This document shows, one piece after another, positions 9,840-19,691 of a DNA stretch of 64,000 nucleotides. The DNA is from Nocardia cyriacigeorgica GUH-2. GTDB lineage: Bacteria; Actinomycetota; Actinomycetes; Mycobacteriales; Mycobacteriaceae. Numbering within the stretch: position 1 is the first letter of the stretch; every line of letters starts with the position of its first letter. The stretch is taken from contig NC_016887.1 in NCBI RefSeq assembly GCF_000284035.1, forward strand, positions 2,852,001 to 2,916,000. The letters run 5' to 3'. The translations under genes and the position numbers were made by a program. The notes under the pieces are model-generated. The model searched no databases. It saw only the letters and a list, made by a program, of their open reading frames with translations, and was not told where the DNA came from.

Positions 9840-12800
9840 ATGCAGCAGAAGTTCGGTGTGCTCCCCACCCGCTCGAACTCCGGGAGCGAGGAAGCCGACG
9901 TCCTGCGCCGCGCCGTCACCGAGCTGACCGGACTGCCGGCGGAGGAACTGGCCGACGACGCGAATCTGCTGGATCTGGGCCTGGATTCGGTGACGGTCAT
10001 GCGGATCTCCGGGCGGCTGCGCCGCGCGGGCACCCGGGTGGAGTTCCGCGACCTGGTGCGCGAACCCACCCTGCGGGCGTGGTCGGAACTGGTGCGGGCG
10101 CGCCGGCCCGGCGCCGCCGCCCCGGCTGACCCGGAACCGGCCGACCCGGAACCGGCCGCGGCCGATCCCACCGAACCTTTTCCCCTGGCCGTGATGCAGC
10201 ACGCCTTCTGGATCGGGCGGGCGGGAACCCACGACCTCGGTGGCGTCGCCGCGCACTTCTACAGCGAGTTCGACCACGAGAGCGGGCTCGACCCGGATCG
10301 GCTCGAACGGGCCGTGCACGCCCTGCTGGCCCGGCATCCGATGCTGCGGGTGGCGGTCGATTCGACCGGTCTGCAACGGGTGGCCGAGCGCGCGGGGGCC
10401 GGTCTGGTGGTCCACGACCTGCGGGCTCTGCCAGAGCCGGAGCGGTCCGAGCGCCTGGCCACCATCCGGGACGATTGCTCGCACCGGGCCATGGACGTCG
10501 CGGCGGGCGAGGTCGTCGACGTCCGGCTCTCCCTACTGCCCGGCGGGCGGAGCCGGCTGCACCTGGACCTGGACATGATCGCGGGCGACGCACTGAGCCT
10601 GCGCAACCTGCTCGCCGACCTGACCGCCCTGTACGAGAACGGTCCCGAGGCGCTGCCGGCGCTCGGCTACCACTACGGCCGCTACCTCGCCGACCGTGCG
10701 GCCGCCCGCGCCGCGGCCAGGGAACAGGCGCGGCAGTGGTGGCAGACCCAACTGCCGCACCTGCCCGCCGCGCCGCAGCTTCCGCTGCTGAGCACCGAGG
10801 AGGCGAGCGGCGGGCCGCGGGTGAGTCGTCGCCACCACTGGCTGTCACCGGAGCGGGCGGAGTTGCTGCGGGAACGAGCCCAGCGGACCGGGCTGACCAC
10901 CGCCGGTGTGCTCGCTACGGTCTTCGCTGAGACCATCGGTGCCTGGACCAGCACCGACCGGTTCCTGCTGAACCTGCCGGTCTTCGACCGGGAACCGCTG
11001 CACGACGACGTGGACCGGCTGGTCGGCGACTTCTCCAGTTCGGTGCTGCTCGACGTGGACCTGAGCGATCCGATGACGGTCACCGAGCGGGGCAGCGCGA
11101 TCGCGCACCGGTTGCGCGAGGTGCTCGGCTACACCGCTTACACCGGCGTGGAGGTGCTGCGCGATCTCGGGCGCGGCGGCGAACGGGTGTACGCGCCGGT
11201 CGTGTACACCAGCGCGCTGAGTCTCGGCGAGCTGTACGCGCCCGAGGTACGGACTTGCCTCGGCGAGCCGGTTTGGACCATCTCGCAGGGTCCGCAGGTG
11301 TGGCTCGACGCGCAGGTGACCGAATTCGACGGCGGCATTCTGCTCAACTGGGATGCCCGCGTGTCGCTGTTCCCGCCCGGCCTGCTGGACACCATGTTCG
11401 ATGCCTACACCCGGTTCGTCGAACTGTTGCTGCACGACGCGGACGCGTGGCACCGGCCCGCTCCCTGGCCCGCGGTGCCGCGCGGATCTGCCCCGGCCGC
11501 CGCCGCACCCGCCGTCCCGCTGCCTCGGCGGTTCTTCGCCCGCGCCGCCGCCGAACCGGAACGGACCGCGCTGCTCGCCGGCGACGCGGCGATCTCCTAC
11601 GGCGAGCTGTCCGAACGAGCCCTGCGCTTGGCGGCCCTGCTGCGGGACCGGGGGATCGGGCGCGGGGACAGCGTCGGCATCACCCTGCCCAAGGGGGTCG
11701 AGCAGATTGTGGCCGTCCTCGGTGTGCTAGCCGTCGGCGCGACCTATGTGCCCTCGGGGATCGACCTGCCGCCCGCCCGGCGGGAACGGGTCTACCGCAC
11801 CGCGGGCGCACGACTGGTGCTCACCGATGCCGCGACCGTCGCGGCGGGATGGCCGCGAGACATCGAAGCGCTCTCCCCGGATCAGGCTCGCACGCTCGCC
11901 CCGGCGGAGCGGATCGCCGATATCGATGCCGAGGACACGATGTACGTCATCTTCACCTCGGGCTCGACCGGAACGCCGAAGGGGGTCGAGGTGCCGCACC
12001 GGGCGGTCGCGGCCACCGTCGACGCGGTCAACGCACGATTCGGGATCGGCGCGGGTGACCGCACGATCGCGTTGTCGGCCCTGGATTTCGACCTCTCGGC
12101 CTACGACATCTTCGCGTTCCTGGCGTACGGCGGGTCGGTGGTCGTGGTGGACGAGCCGCAGCGCCGCGATGCCGCCGCATGGGCCGAGCTGATCCGGCGG
12201 TGGGAGGTCACCGTGGTGAGCGCGGTGCCCGCACTGCTGGACATGCTGCTGACCACGGCCGCGGGTTCGGGGCTGGGTACCGCGCTGCGAGTGGTCATGC
12301 TCGGCGGCGACCGGGTGACGGTCGATCTGCCCGATCGGTTGCGCACGCTGGTGCCCGGCTGCCGGTTCGCCGGTCTCGGCGGGATGACCGAGGCCGCCAT
12401 CCACGCCACCGTCTGCGAGGTCGACGCCGTCGATCCGGGCTGGTCGAGCGTGCCGTACGGGGTGCCACTGCCGCATGCGGGCTGCCGCGTGGTCGACGGC
12501 CGCGGCCGGGACTGTCCCGACTGGGCGCCCGGCGAACTGTGGGTCACCGGCGCGGGGCTGGCACACGGCTATCGCGGTGATCCCGAGCGCACCTCGGAGA
12601 AGTTCGTCGAACACGCCGGGGTGCGCTGGTACCGGACCGGTGACCTGGTCCGGTATCGGCCGGACGGCACGCTGGAATTCCTCGGGCGCACCGACCACCA
12701 GGTGAAAATCCGGGGCCATCGCATCGAATTGGGGGAGATCGAGGCCGTCCTGGCCGACCATCCCCGGGTCGGCGCCGCGGCCGCCGTGGTGCTCGAGCAG

Positions 12801-15800
12801 CCGGCGCGCTCGCTCGGCGCACTGGTCGTCGCCGACACCGACCTCCCCGACGACGCGCTACGGGCCTGGCTCACCGCGCGGCTACCCGGATACATGGTGC
12901 CCCGGCGGTTCGCCCGCGGCACCGAGCTCCCCATCACCCGCAACGGCAAGATCGACCGCGAGGCGGTCCACGCGGCTCTCGCCGCCATGCCGGACCGCGA
13001 CGCGGCCGGAGGCGGCGCGCCGCTGGAGGGGCTGGAGCAGACCGTCGCCGCCGCGTGGGCGGAACTGCTCGATGTCGCCGAGATCAGCCGCGACGACGAC
13101 TTCTTCGCGCTCGGCGGGGACAGCCTGCTCGCCACCCGCCTGGTCCGGCGGCTACACGCCGACGGGGTGGCCGGTGCCGCCCTGGCCCACCTGTTCGCCA
13201 CTCCGACCCTCGCCGGGTTCGCCGCAACCCTCACCCACGGCACGACCGACCGGCTCCCGGAGATCGTGGCCGACCCCGAGCACCGCAACGACCCGTTCCC
13301 GCTCACCGACATCCAGGTCGCCTACTGGCTCGGGCGCTCGGCCGATTTCGACCTCGGCGGGATCGGCGCCCACCTCTACCTCGAATACGACTGGCCCGAT
13401 GTCGATCCGCAACGCCTGACGGCCGCGTGGAACCGGGTGGTCGACCGGCATCCGATGCTGCGCGCGGTGATCGAACCGGACGGCACCCAGCGCGTGCTCG
13501 AATCGGTTCCCGTCTACCGGATCCCGGTAGTCGAGGCCGACGTCGCCGCCATCCGGGAGGAGGTCTCCCGCGATCTGGGTGACGCAGCGAACTGGCCGCT
13601 GTTCGACATCCGCGTCGTCCGCGACGGCGCGAGCGTCACCGTCTGCGCCGCCGTCGACACGCTGATCGCCGACGGATTGAGTGTGCTGGTGCTGCTGTCG
13701 GAATGGACGCGGCTCTACGCCGACCCCGGCCTCGAGCTGCCGGTCCCCGAACTCGAGTTCCGGGATTATGTGCTCGGGTGTGCGCCGTCGGAGGCGGACG
13801 TGGCGGCGGGGCTGGCGTATTGGCGGGAGCGGCTGCCGGAGTTGCCGGCGGGGCCGCAGCTGCCGTTACGGGTGTCGCCCGCCGCGATCGAGCGTCCGCG
13901 GTTCACTCGCCGGGAAGCGAGGCTCGGCCCGGAGGTCTGGGCGGGCATCGTGACGCGTGCGCGGGCGCTGGGCGTGACGCCGAGTGTGGTGTTGCTGGCC
14001 GGATATACCTGGATTCTCGGTCGATGGAGCGCCGAGCGTGAGCTGTCGGTGACACTGACGCGTTTCGACCGCCGTGACGTCCATCCCGACATCATGCGGG
14101 TGGTGGGGGATTTCAGCTCGCTGCTGCTGGTGGCGGATCGCCCCGGCGCGGGGGAGAGCTGGGCGGGCCGTGTCCGGCGGTTGCAGCGACAGTTGTGGAG
14201 CGACCTCGACCACCAGCAGGTGTCGGCGGTTCGGGTGCTGCGCGAGCTGGGGCGGGAGAGCGAACTCGCCGCCGAGCCGGTGCCGGTGGTGTTCACCTCG
14301 ATGCTGGGGGTGGACGACGAACTGGCGCGGTCGGTGCGGTGGCCCGATTTCACGCGGACGCAGACGCCTCAGGTGTGGCTGGACCACCAGGTGATCGAGC
14401 TGCCCGGCGGTGTGGTGCTGAGCTGGGATTCGGTGGATGAGCTGTTCCCCGACGGGCTGATCGATGACATGTTCGACGCCTACCACCAGCTGCTGCTGAG
14501 GTTGGGTGATCTCGATTGGGAGCGCCCGCTGGAGCCGGTCCTGCCGTCCGGGCAGCGGGCCGTGCGCGATCGGGTCAACGACACCGCCGCAGCGGCTCCG
14601 GTGGGCCGGCTGCTGCACACGGCGATGTTCGAGGTCGCCGCCGAGGACCCGGATCGGATCGCGCTCGTCGTCGGCGAAACCACCGTCTCGTTCGGCGAAC
14701 TCGCCGATCAGAGCCGCCGGATCGCCGCCATGCTCGCGCACCGGGGTGTGCGGCCGGGTGATGCGGTCGCGGTGTGTGCGGCAAGGGGTGCCGCGCAGGT
14801 GGCGGCGCTGTACGGGGTGCTCGCCGCGGGCGCGGCGTATGTACCCGTCGCGGTCGACCAGCCGGTGCAGCGGCGGTCCGCGATCCTGGCGCAGGCCGAG
14901 GTGACGGCCGTGCTGACCGATGACATCGACCGATTCACCGCACCGGCGCACCGTGCCGGCGGCCGAAGCGGTACGGGCACAACGGTTCAGGTCGCCCACC
15001 GCGCGAACGGTGCAGTCCGGGCTCCCAGTTCGATTTCGGTCCCGGTGCTGGACACCGCGGACGCCGACGGGCACGAACCCGCGCCCCTGCATCCGGGACG
15101 CGCGAGCGATCTCGCCTATGTCATCTTCACTTCCGGTTCTGCCGGCACTCCGAAGGGTGTGGAGATCGAGCACTGCCAAGCGGTGAACACCCTCGCCGAC
15201 CTCGAGGATCGCTACCGTCTCGGCCCGCAGGACTGCGTACTCGCGCTCGCCGCAGTCGATTTCGATCTGTCGGTGTTCGATCTGTTCGGGGTTCTCGGTG
15301 CTGGTGGTCGTGCGGTGATCGTGGCGGATGCGGATCGGCGTGATCCGGATCGGTGGCTGGCGCTGGTACGTGCGCACGGTGTCACGGTGTGGAACACGGT
15401 GCCCGCGATGCTGGACATGCTGCTCACCGTCGCGGAGTCCGGGGCGGGTGACGCGTCGTCGCTGCGGCTGGCGCTGGTGTCGGGCGACTGGGTGGGGCTC
15501 GACCTTGCCGATCGTCTCGCGGCCCGCGCCCCGCACTGCCGGTTGGTCGCGCTCGGTGGTGCCACGGAGGCGGCGATCTGGTCGAACTTCTTCGAGGTCG
15601 ATGCGGTCGATCCGGACTGGAAGTCGATCCCGTACGGTCGTCCGCTGCGGAATCAGCGCTTCCGGGTGGTGGACGAGAAGGGCGAGGACCGACCGGACTG
15701 GGTTCCGGGCGAGCTGTTGATCGGTGGTGCGGGCGTGGCCCGTGGCTACCGGGGCCGGGCCGATCTGACGGCTGCCGCGTTCTTCGACGCCGACGGCCAG

Positions 15801-18800
15801 CGGTGGTACCGGACCGGCGACCTGGGCCGGTACCGCTCGGATGGGGTGCTGGAGTTCTTGGGCCGTGCCGATCGTCAGGTGAAAATCCGGGGCCACCGGA
15901 TCGAACTAGGTGAGATCGAACAGGCGATCACCGCCCATCCGCGGGTGCGGCGCGCGATCGCGGTCGCGGTCGGGGAGCGCGCGAGTGCGCGGTTGGTCGC
16001 CTTCGTCGAACCCGGCCTGCCAGAAGACCTTTCGAGCTTCCTCGCCGATCGAATTCCGGCCGGCTGGATGCCGGAGCTGATCGCCTTGCCCGACCCGCCG
16101 CTGACCGGCAACGGCAAGATCGACCACGCCGCACTCGTCCGGATCGCAGCCGACGCCTTCGACGCAACCGGCACCGGCGGCGACGAGCCGCTGCGACCCG
16201 GGCTGGAGACCCGGATCGGGCAGATCTGGTGTGATGTGCTCGGCGGCGCTCTTCCCAGCCGCACCGCCAACTTCTTCGGCGCGGGCGGCGATTCGCTCTC
16301 GGCCACCCGGCTCGTCGGCCGCCTCGCCCGTGAACTCGGCGTCACCGTGCGGCTGCGTGAGTTCTTCCTCGACCCGACCATCGCGGCACTCGCGGCCACC
16401 GGCACCGAGGAGGCGCGGCCGGTGGCCTCGCGTGCGCTGACTATCGACCCGCACCATCGATTCGACCCGTTCCCGCTGACCGATATCCAGGTCGCCTACT
16501 GGCTGGGCCGGTCGGCCGATTTCGACCTCGGCGGCATCGGCGCCCAACTGTATTTCGAGTACGACTGGCCCGACCTCGATCCGGCACGCCTGGAGCAGGC
16601 CTGGAATCGGGTCATCCGGCGCCACCCCGTGCTGCGGGCGGTGATCGACGGCGACGGCCGGCAGCGCATCCTGCCCGGCGAAGCAGACCATCGCATCCCC
16701 GTGATCGCCGCCGACGGTGACTTCGATACGGCCGCGAGCGTGCTGCGCGAGGAGATGACCGGCGGGGCCCTCGACGCCGCGACGGGACCGCTCTTCGACA
16801 TCCGGGTGCTGCGTGATGGCGACCGTGCGCGGGTCTGCGTCGTCTTCGACAGCCTCGTCGTCGACGGGCTCAGCGCCCTCGTCCTGATCGCCGACTGGAC
16901 CCGCTGGTACACCGACCCCGCCTACGAGCCCGCGCCCCTGGAATTCGAGTTCCGGGATTATGTGCTCGGGTGTGCGCCGTCGGAGGCGGACGTGGCGGCG
17001 GGGCTGGCGTATTGGCGGGAGCGGCTGCCGGAGTTGCCGCCGGGGCCCCAATTGCCGCTGCGAAAGCTGCCCGCCGTGATCGAGCGTCCGCGATTCACCC
17101 GCCGCGAAGCGAGACTCGCACCGGCGGTCTGGGCGGAAATCGCGGCACGTGCGCGCGGCCTCGGCGTGACACCGAGTGTGGTGCTGCTGGCCTGCTACAC
17201 CTGGATTCTCGGTCGATGGAGCGCCCAGCGCGAGCTGTCGGTGACGCTCACTCGTTTCGACCGCCGCGACATACATCCCGACATCATGCGGGTGGTCGGC
17301 GATTTCAGCTCCCTGCTGCTGGTGGCCGACCGGCCCGACCCGGGCGAGAGCTGGGCGCAGCGCGCGCGGCGCTTGCAGGAACAACTGTGGAGCGACCTCG
17401 ACCACCAGCAGGTCTCGGCGATCCGCGTGCTGCGTGAACTCGCCCGCGACAGTGCCGCACCCGTCGAGCCGGTACCGGTGGTCTTCACCTCCATGCTGGG
17501 GGTCGACGACGAACTGGCGCGGTCGGTGCGCTGGCCGGATTTCACCCGGACGCAAACGCCTCAGGTGTGGCTGGATCACCAGGTGATCGAACTGCCCGAC
17601 GGGTTGGTGCTGAGCTGGGATTCGGTGGACGAGCTGTTCCCCGACGGGCTCGTCGGTGACATGTTCGACGCCTACCACCGGCTCCTGCTGACGTTGGCGG
17701 ACCTCGACTGGGAGCAGCCGCTGGATACGCCACTTCCCCAGCGGCAGCAGGTGATTCGCGATCGAGTCAACGACACCCGGCTGCCCGCCGCCCTCCCGAG
17801 GGACCGGCTGTTGCACACGGCGATGTTCGAGGTCGCCGCCGCTCATCCCGATCGCCCGGCGCTCATCGACAGCGGCCTGACCGTGACGTTCGGCGCCCTC
17901 GCCGAGCACAGCCGCCGCATTGCCGCGCTGATCGCCGAGCACGGTGTGCGACCCGGCGATGCGGTCGCGGTATGTGCCGGCAGGGGCGCCGCGCAGGTGG
18001 CAGCCTTGTACGGCGTGCTCGCCGCCGGAGCGGCGTACGTACCGGTCGCGATCGATCAGCCGGTGCGGCGGCGGGCCGCCATCCTGGCGCAGGCCGAGGC
18101 CGCGGCCGTACTGACCGACGACATCGGACGCTTCACGGCACCGGCGTCCGGCCCCCACGCCGCAGCCGGAACTTCCCCCCGTCCCGCGGGCGAGAGCGCC
18201 ATCGACGCCGCACCGCGACCGGCGTCGTCCTGGCTGGACACCGCATCCGTATCCCCGTGCGCGGACTCGGCTTGGACGCCGATACCCGTGCCCGTGATCG
18301 ACATCGCGGACGCGGCCGGGCACGATCCCGCGCCATTGCACCCGGGAACCGGCAGTGATCTCGCCTATGTCATCTTCACCTCGGGGTCGACCGGCACCCC
18401 GAAGGGTGTGGAGATCGAGCACCGCCAGGCGGTGAACACCCTCGCCGACCTCGAGGTCCGCTTCGAACTCGGCGCAGACGACTGCGTACTCGCGCTCGCC
18501 GCAGTCGATTTCGATCTGTCAGTGTTCGATCTGTTCGGGGTTCTCGGTGCTGGTGGTCGTGCGGTGGTCGTGGCGGATGCGGATCGGCGTGATCCGGATC
18601 GGTGGCTGGCGCTGGTACGTGCGCACGGTGTCACGGTGTGGAACACGGTGCCCGCCATGGCGGACATGCTGCTCACTGTCGCCGAGACGAACGGCGTCGC
18701 GCTGACTTCGCTGCGACTGGCACTGCTGTCGGGTGATTGGATCGGCCTCGACCTGCCCGGCCGCCTCGCGGCCCGCGCGCCGCATTGCCGATTCGTTGCG

Positions 18801-19691
18801 CTCGGTGGTGCCACGGAGGCGGCGATCTGGTCGAACTTCTTCGAGGTCGATGTGGTCGATCCGGGGTGGACGTCGATCCCGTACGGTCGTCCGCTGCGAA
18901 ATCAGCGCTTCCGGGTGGTGGATGACAACGGCGAGGACCGGCCGGACTGGGTACCAGGCGAATTGCTGATCGGCGGAGCCGGCGTCGCCCGTGGCTACCG
19001 GGGCCGGGCCGATCTGACGGCTGCCGCGTTCTTCGACGCCGACGGCGAGCGGTGGTACCGGACCGGAGATCTGGGCCGGTACCGCTCGGATGGGGTGCTG
19101 GAGTTCTTGGGCCGCGCCGATCGTCAGGTGAAAATACGCGGGCACCGAATCGAACTCGCAGAGATCGAACAGGCGATCATTGCCCACCCGCAGGTGCGAC
19201 GGGCGTTCACGCTCGCGGTCGGACAACGTGCCGCGGCCGGGCTGGTCGCCTTCGTGGAACCGGCTCTGCCGGAAGGCCTTTCCCACTTCCTGGCGGAGCG
19301 GATCCCCGCCACGTGGATACCGGAGCTGATCGCCTTGCCCGATCCGCCGCTGACCGGCAACGGCAAGATCGACCACGCCGCACTCGTCCGGATCGCCGAA
19401 ACCAGTGCGAGCACACCGGTTCCCGCGATCGGCGAGCCGATCCGTCCCGGCCTGGAAACCAGGATCGCCGATATCTGGACCGACGTCCTCGGCACACCGC
19501 CACCGGACCGGCACACCAGCTTCCTCGGCGCGGGCGGGGACTCCCTGACGGCCACCCGGCTCGTCGGCCGTCTCACCCGCGAGCTCGGCCTCCCAGTGAC
19601 ACTTCGCGATTTCTTCCTCGACCCGACCATCGCCGGACTCGCCGGCAACCACCCGCACAACGCGCTCGACCTCGAAGAAGGTGCTCTGTGA
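9840..19691 (+). CDS. Nonribosomal peptide synthetase 1: ArCP-Cy-A-PCP-Cy-A-PCP-Cy-A-PCP
   Basis: A 3283-residue assembly line for heterocycle-containing metallophores. An aryl carrier domain (about 15-90; phosphopantetheine Ser50 in LGLDSVTVM) accepts the aryl starter. Three modules follow: Cy1 115-535, A1 564-1042, PCP1 1065-1130; Cy2 1151-1563, A2 1591-2103, PCP2 2121-2187; Cy3 2208-2627, A3 2661-3183, PCP3 3201-3273. The cyclisation domains show DMIAGDALS, DTLIADGLS and DSLVVDGLS, all fitting DxxxxDxxS. My reading of the adenylation pockets is DLYSMGLIH for A1 and DLFNLSLIW for A2 and A3; the latter fits cysteine (DLYNLSLIW). PCP serines lie in GGDSLLATR, GGDSLSATR and GGDSLTATR. The acidic C-terminal tail DLEEGAL suits docking to the TubC-like N terminus of NRPS2. 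ATG 9840 has AAGGGA upstream; GTG 9837 is adjacent. No thioesterase or ketosynthase is present. Confidence 0.95.
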   Translation: MQQKFGVLPTRSNSGSEEADVLRRAVTELTGLPAEELADDANLLDLGLDSVTVMRISGRLRRAGTRVEFRDLVREPTLRAWSELVRARRPGAAAPADPEPADPEPAAADPTEPFPLAVMQHAFWIGRAGTHDLGGVAAHFYSEFDHESGLDPDRLERAVHALLARHPMLRVAVDSTGLQRVAERAGAGLVVHDLRALPEPERSERLATIRDDCSHRAMDVAAGEVVDVRLSLLPGGRSRLHLDLDMIAGDALSLRNLLADLTALYENGPEALPALGYHYGRYLADRAAARAAAREQARQWWQTQLPHLPAAPQLPLLSTEEASGGPRVSRRHHWLSPERAELLRERAQRTGLTTAGVLATVFAETIGAWTSTDRFLLNLPVFDREPLHDDVDRLVGDFSSSVLLDVDLSDPMTVTERGSAIAHRLREVLGYTAYTGVEVLRDLGRGGERVYAPVVYTSALSLGELYAPEVRTCLGEPVWTISQGPQVWLDAQVTEFDGGILLNWDARVSLFPPGLLDTMFDAYTRFVELLLHDADAWHRPAPWPAVPRGSAPAAAAPAVPLPRRFFARAAAEPERTALLAGDAAISYGELSERALRLAALLRDRGIGRGDSVGITLPKGVEQIVAVLGVLAVGATYVPSGIDLPPARRERVYRTAGARLVLTDAATVAAGWPRDIEALSPDQARTLAPAERIADIDAEDTMYVIFTSGSTGTPKGVEVPHRAVAATVDAVNARFGIGAGDRTIALSALDFDLSAYDIFAFLAYGGSVVVVDEPQRRDAAAWAELIRRWEVTVVSAVPALLDMLLTTAAGSGLGTALRVVMLGGDRVTVDLPDRLRTLVPGCRFAGLGGMTEAAIHATVCEVDAVDPGWSSVPYGVPLPHAGCRVVDGRGRDCPDWAPGELWVTGAGLAHGYRGDPERTSEKFVEHAGVRWYRTGDLVRYRPDGTLEFLGRTDHQVKIRGHRIELGEIEAVLADHPRVGAAAAVVLEQPARSLGALVVADTDLPDDALRAWLTARLPGYMVPRRFARGTELPITRNGKIDREAVHAALAAMPDRDAAGGGAPLEGLEQTVAAAWAELLDVAEISRDDDFFALGGDSLLATRLVRRLHADGVAGAALAHLFATPTLAGFAATLTHGTTDRLPEIVADPEHRNDPFPLTDIQVAYWLGRSADFDLGGIGAHLYLEYDWPDVDPQRLTAAWNRVVDRHPMLRAVIEPDGTQRVLESVPVYRIPVVEADVAAIREEVSRDLGDAANWPLFDIRVVRDGASVTVCAAVDTLIADGLSVLVLLSEWTRLYADPGLELPVPELEFRDYVLGCAPSEADVAAGLAYWRERLPELPAGPQLPLRVSPAAIERPRFTRREARLGPEVWAGIVTRARALGVTPSVVLLAGYTWILGRWSAERELSVTLTRFDRRDVHPDIMRVVGDFSSLLLVADRPGAGESWAGRVRRLQRQLWSDLDHQQVSAVRVLRELGRESELAAEPVPVVFTSMLGVDDELARSVRWPDFTRTQTPQVWLDHQVIELPGGVVLSWDSVDELFPDGLIDDMFDAYHQLLLRLGDLDWERPLEPVLPSGQRAVRDRVNDTAAAAPVGRLLHTAMFEVAAEDPDRIALVVGETTVSFGELADQSRRIAAMLAHRGVRPGDAVAVCAARGAAQVAALYGVLAAGAAYVPVAVDQPVQRRSAILAQAEVTAVLTDDIDRFTAPAHRAGGRSGTGTTVQVAHRANGAVRAPSSISVPVLDTADADGHEPAPLHPGRASDLAYVIFTSGSAGTPKGVEIEHCQAVNTLADLEDRYRLGPQDCVLALAAVDFDLSVFDLFGVLGAGGRAVIVADADRRDPDRWLALVRAHGVTVWNTVPAMLDMLLTVAESGAGDASSLRLALVSGDWVGLDLADRLAARAPHCRLVALGGATEAAIWSNFFEVDAVDPDWKSIPYGRPLRNQRFRVVDEKGEDRPDWVPGELLIGGAGVARGYRGRADLTAAAFFDADGQRWYRTGDLGRYRSDGVLEFLGRADRQVKIRGHRIELGEIEQAITAHPRVRRAIAVAVGERASARLVAFVEPGLPEDLSSFLADRIPAGWMPELIALPDPPLTGNGKIDHAALVRIAADAFDATGTGGDEPLRPGLETRIGQIWCDVLGGALPSRTANFFGAGGDSLSATRLVGRLARELGVTVRLREFFLDPTIAALAATGTEEARPVASRALTIDPHHRFDPFPLTDIQVAYWLGRSADFDLGGIGAQLYFEYDWPDLDPARLEQAWNRVIRRHPVLRAVIDGDGRQRILPGEADHRIPVIAADGDFDTAASVLREEMTGGALDAATGPLFDIRVLRDGDRARVCVVFDSLVVDGLSALVLIADWTRWYTDPAYEPAPLEFEFRDYVLGCAPSEADVAAGLAYWRERLPELPPGPQLPLRKLPAVIERPRFTRREARLAPAVWAEIAARARGLGVTPSVVLLACYTWILGRWSAQRELSVTLTRFDRRDIHPDIMRVVGDFSSLLLVADRPDPGESWAQRARRLQEQLWSDLDHQQVSAIRVLRELARDSAAPVEPVPVVFTSMLGVDDELARSVRWPDFTRTQTPQVWLDHQVIELPDGLVLSWDSVDELFPDGLVGDMFDAYHRLLLTLADLDWEQPLDTPLPQRQQVIRDRVNDTRLPAALPRDRLLHTAMFEVAAAHPDRPALIDSGLTVTFGALAEHSRRIAALIAEHGVRPGDAVAVCAGRGAAQVAALYGVLAAGAAYVPVAIDQPVRRRAAILAQAEAAAVLTDDIGRFTAPASGPHAAAGTSPRPAGESAIDAAPRPASSWLDTASVSPCADSAWTPIPVPVIDIADAAGHDPAPLHPGTGSDLAYVIFTSGSTGTPKGVEIEHRQAVNTLADLEVRFELGADDCVLALAAVDFDLSVFDLFGVLGAGGRAVVVADADRRDPDRWLALVRAHGVTVWNTVPAMADMLLTVAETNGVALTSLRLALLSGDWIGLDLPGRLAARAPHCRFVALGGATEAAIWSNFFEVDVVDPGWTSIPYGRPLRNQRFRVVDDNGEDRPDWVPGELLIGGAGVARGYRGRADLTAAAFFDADGERWYRTGDLGRYRSDGVLEFLGRADRQVKIRGHRIELAEIEQAIIAHPQVRRAFTLAVGQRAAAGLVAFVEPALPEGLSHFLAERIPATWIPELIALPDPPLTGNGKIDHAALVRIAETSASTPVPAIGEPIRPGLETRIADIWTDVLGTPPPDRHTSFLGAGGDSLTATRLVGRLTRELGLPVTLRDFFLDPTIAGLAGNHPHNALDLEEGAL
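13753..13847 (+). repeat. Intragenic direct repeat A, copy 1 (Cy2)
   Basis: By eye, 95 bases that look identical to 16945-17039 in Cy3. The synonymous positions are also conserved, which indicates recent module duplication or gene conversion. Confidence 0.85.
15231..15427 (+). repeat. Intragenic direct repeat B, copy 1 (A2)
   Basis: A 197-base stretch spanning the substrate-pocket region of A2, nearly identical (a handful of differences) to 18480-18676 in A3. It explains why the two adenylation domains share the same specificity code. Confidence 0.85.
16945..17039 (+). repeat. Intragenic direct repeat A, copy 2 (Cy3)
   Basis: Second copy of the 95-base block at 13753-13847, offset by 3192 bases (one module length). 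Confidence 0.85.
18480..18676 (+). repeat. Intragenic direct repeat B, copy 2 (A3)
   Basis: Second copy of the 197-base block at 15231-15427, offset by 3249 bases. The extra 57 bases relative to repeat A come from a longer Ala/Pro/Ser-rich linker inside A3 (about 18140-18300). Confidence 0.85.
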
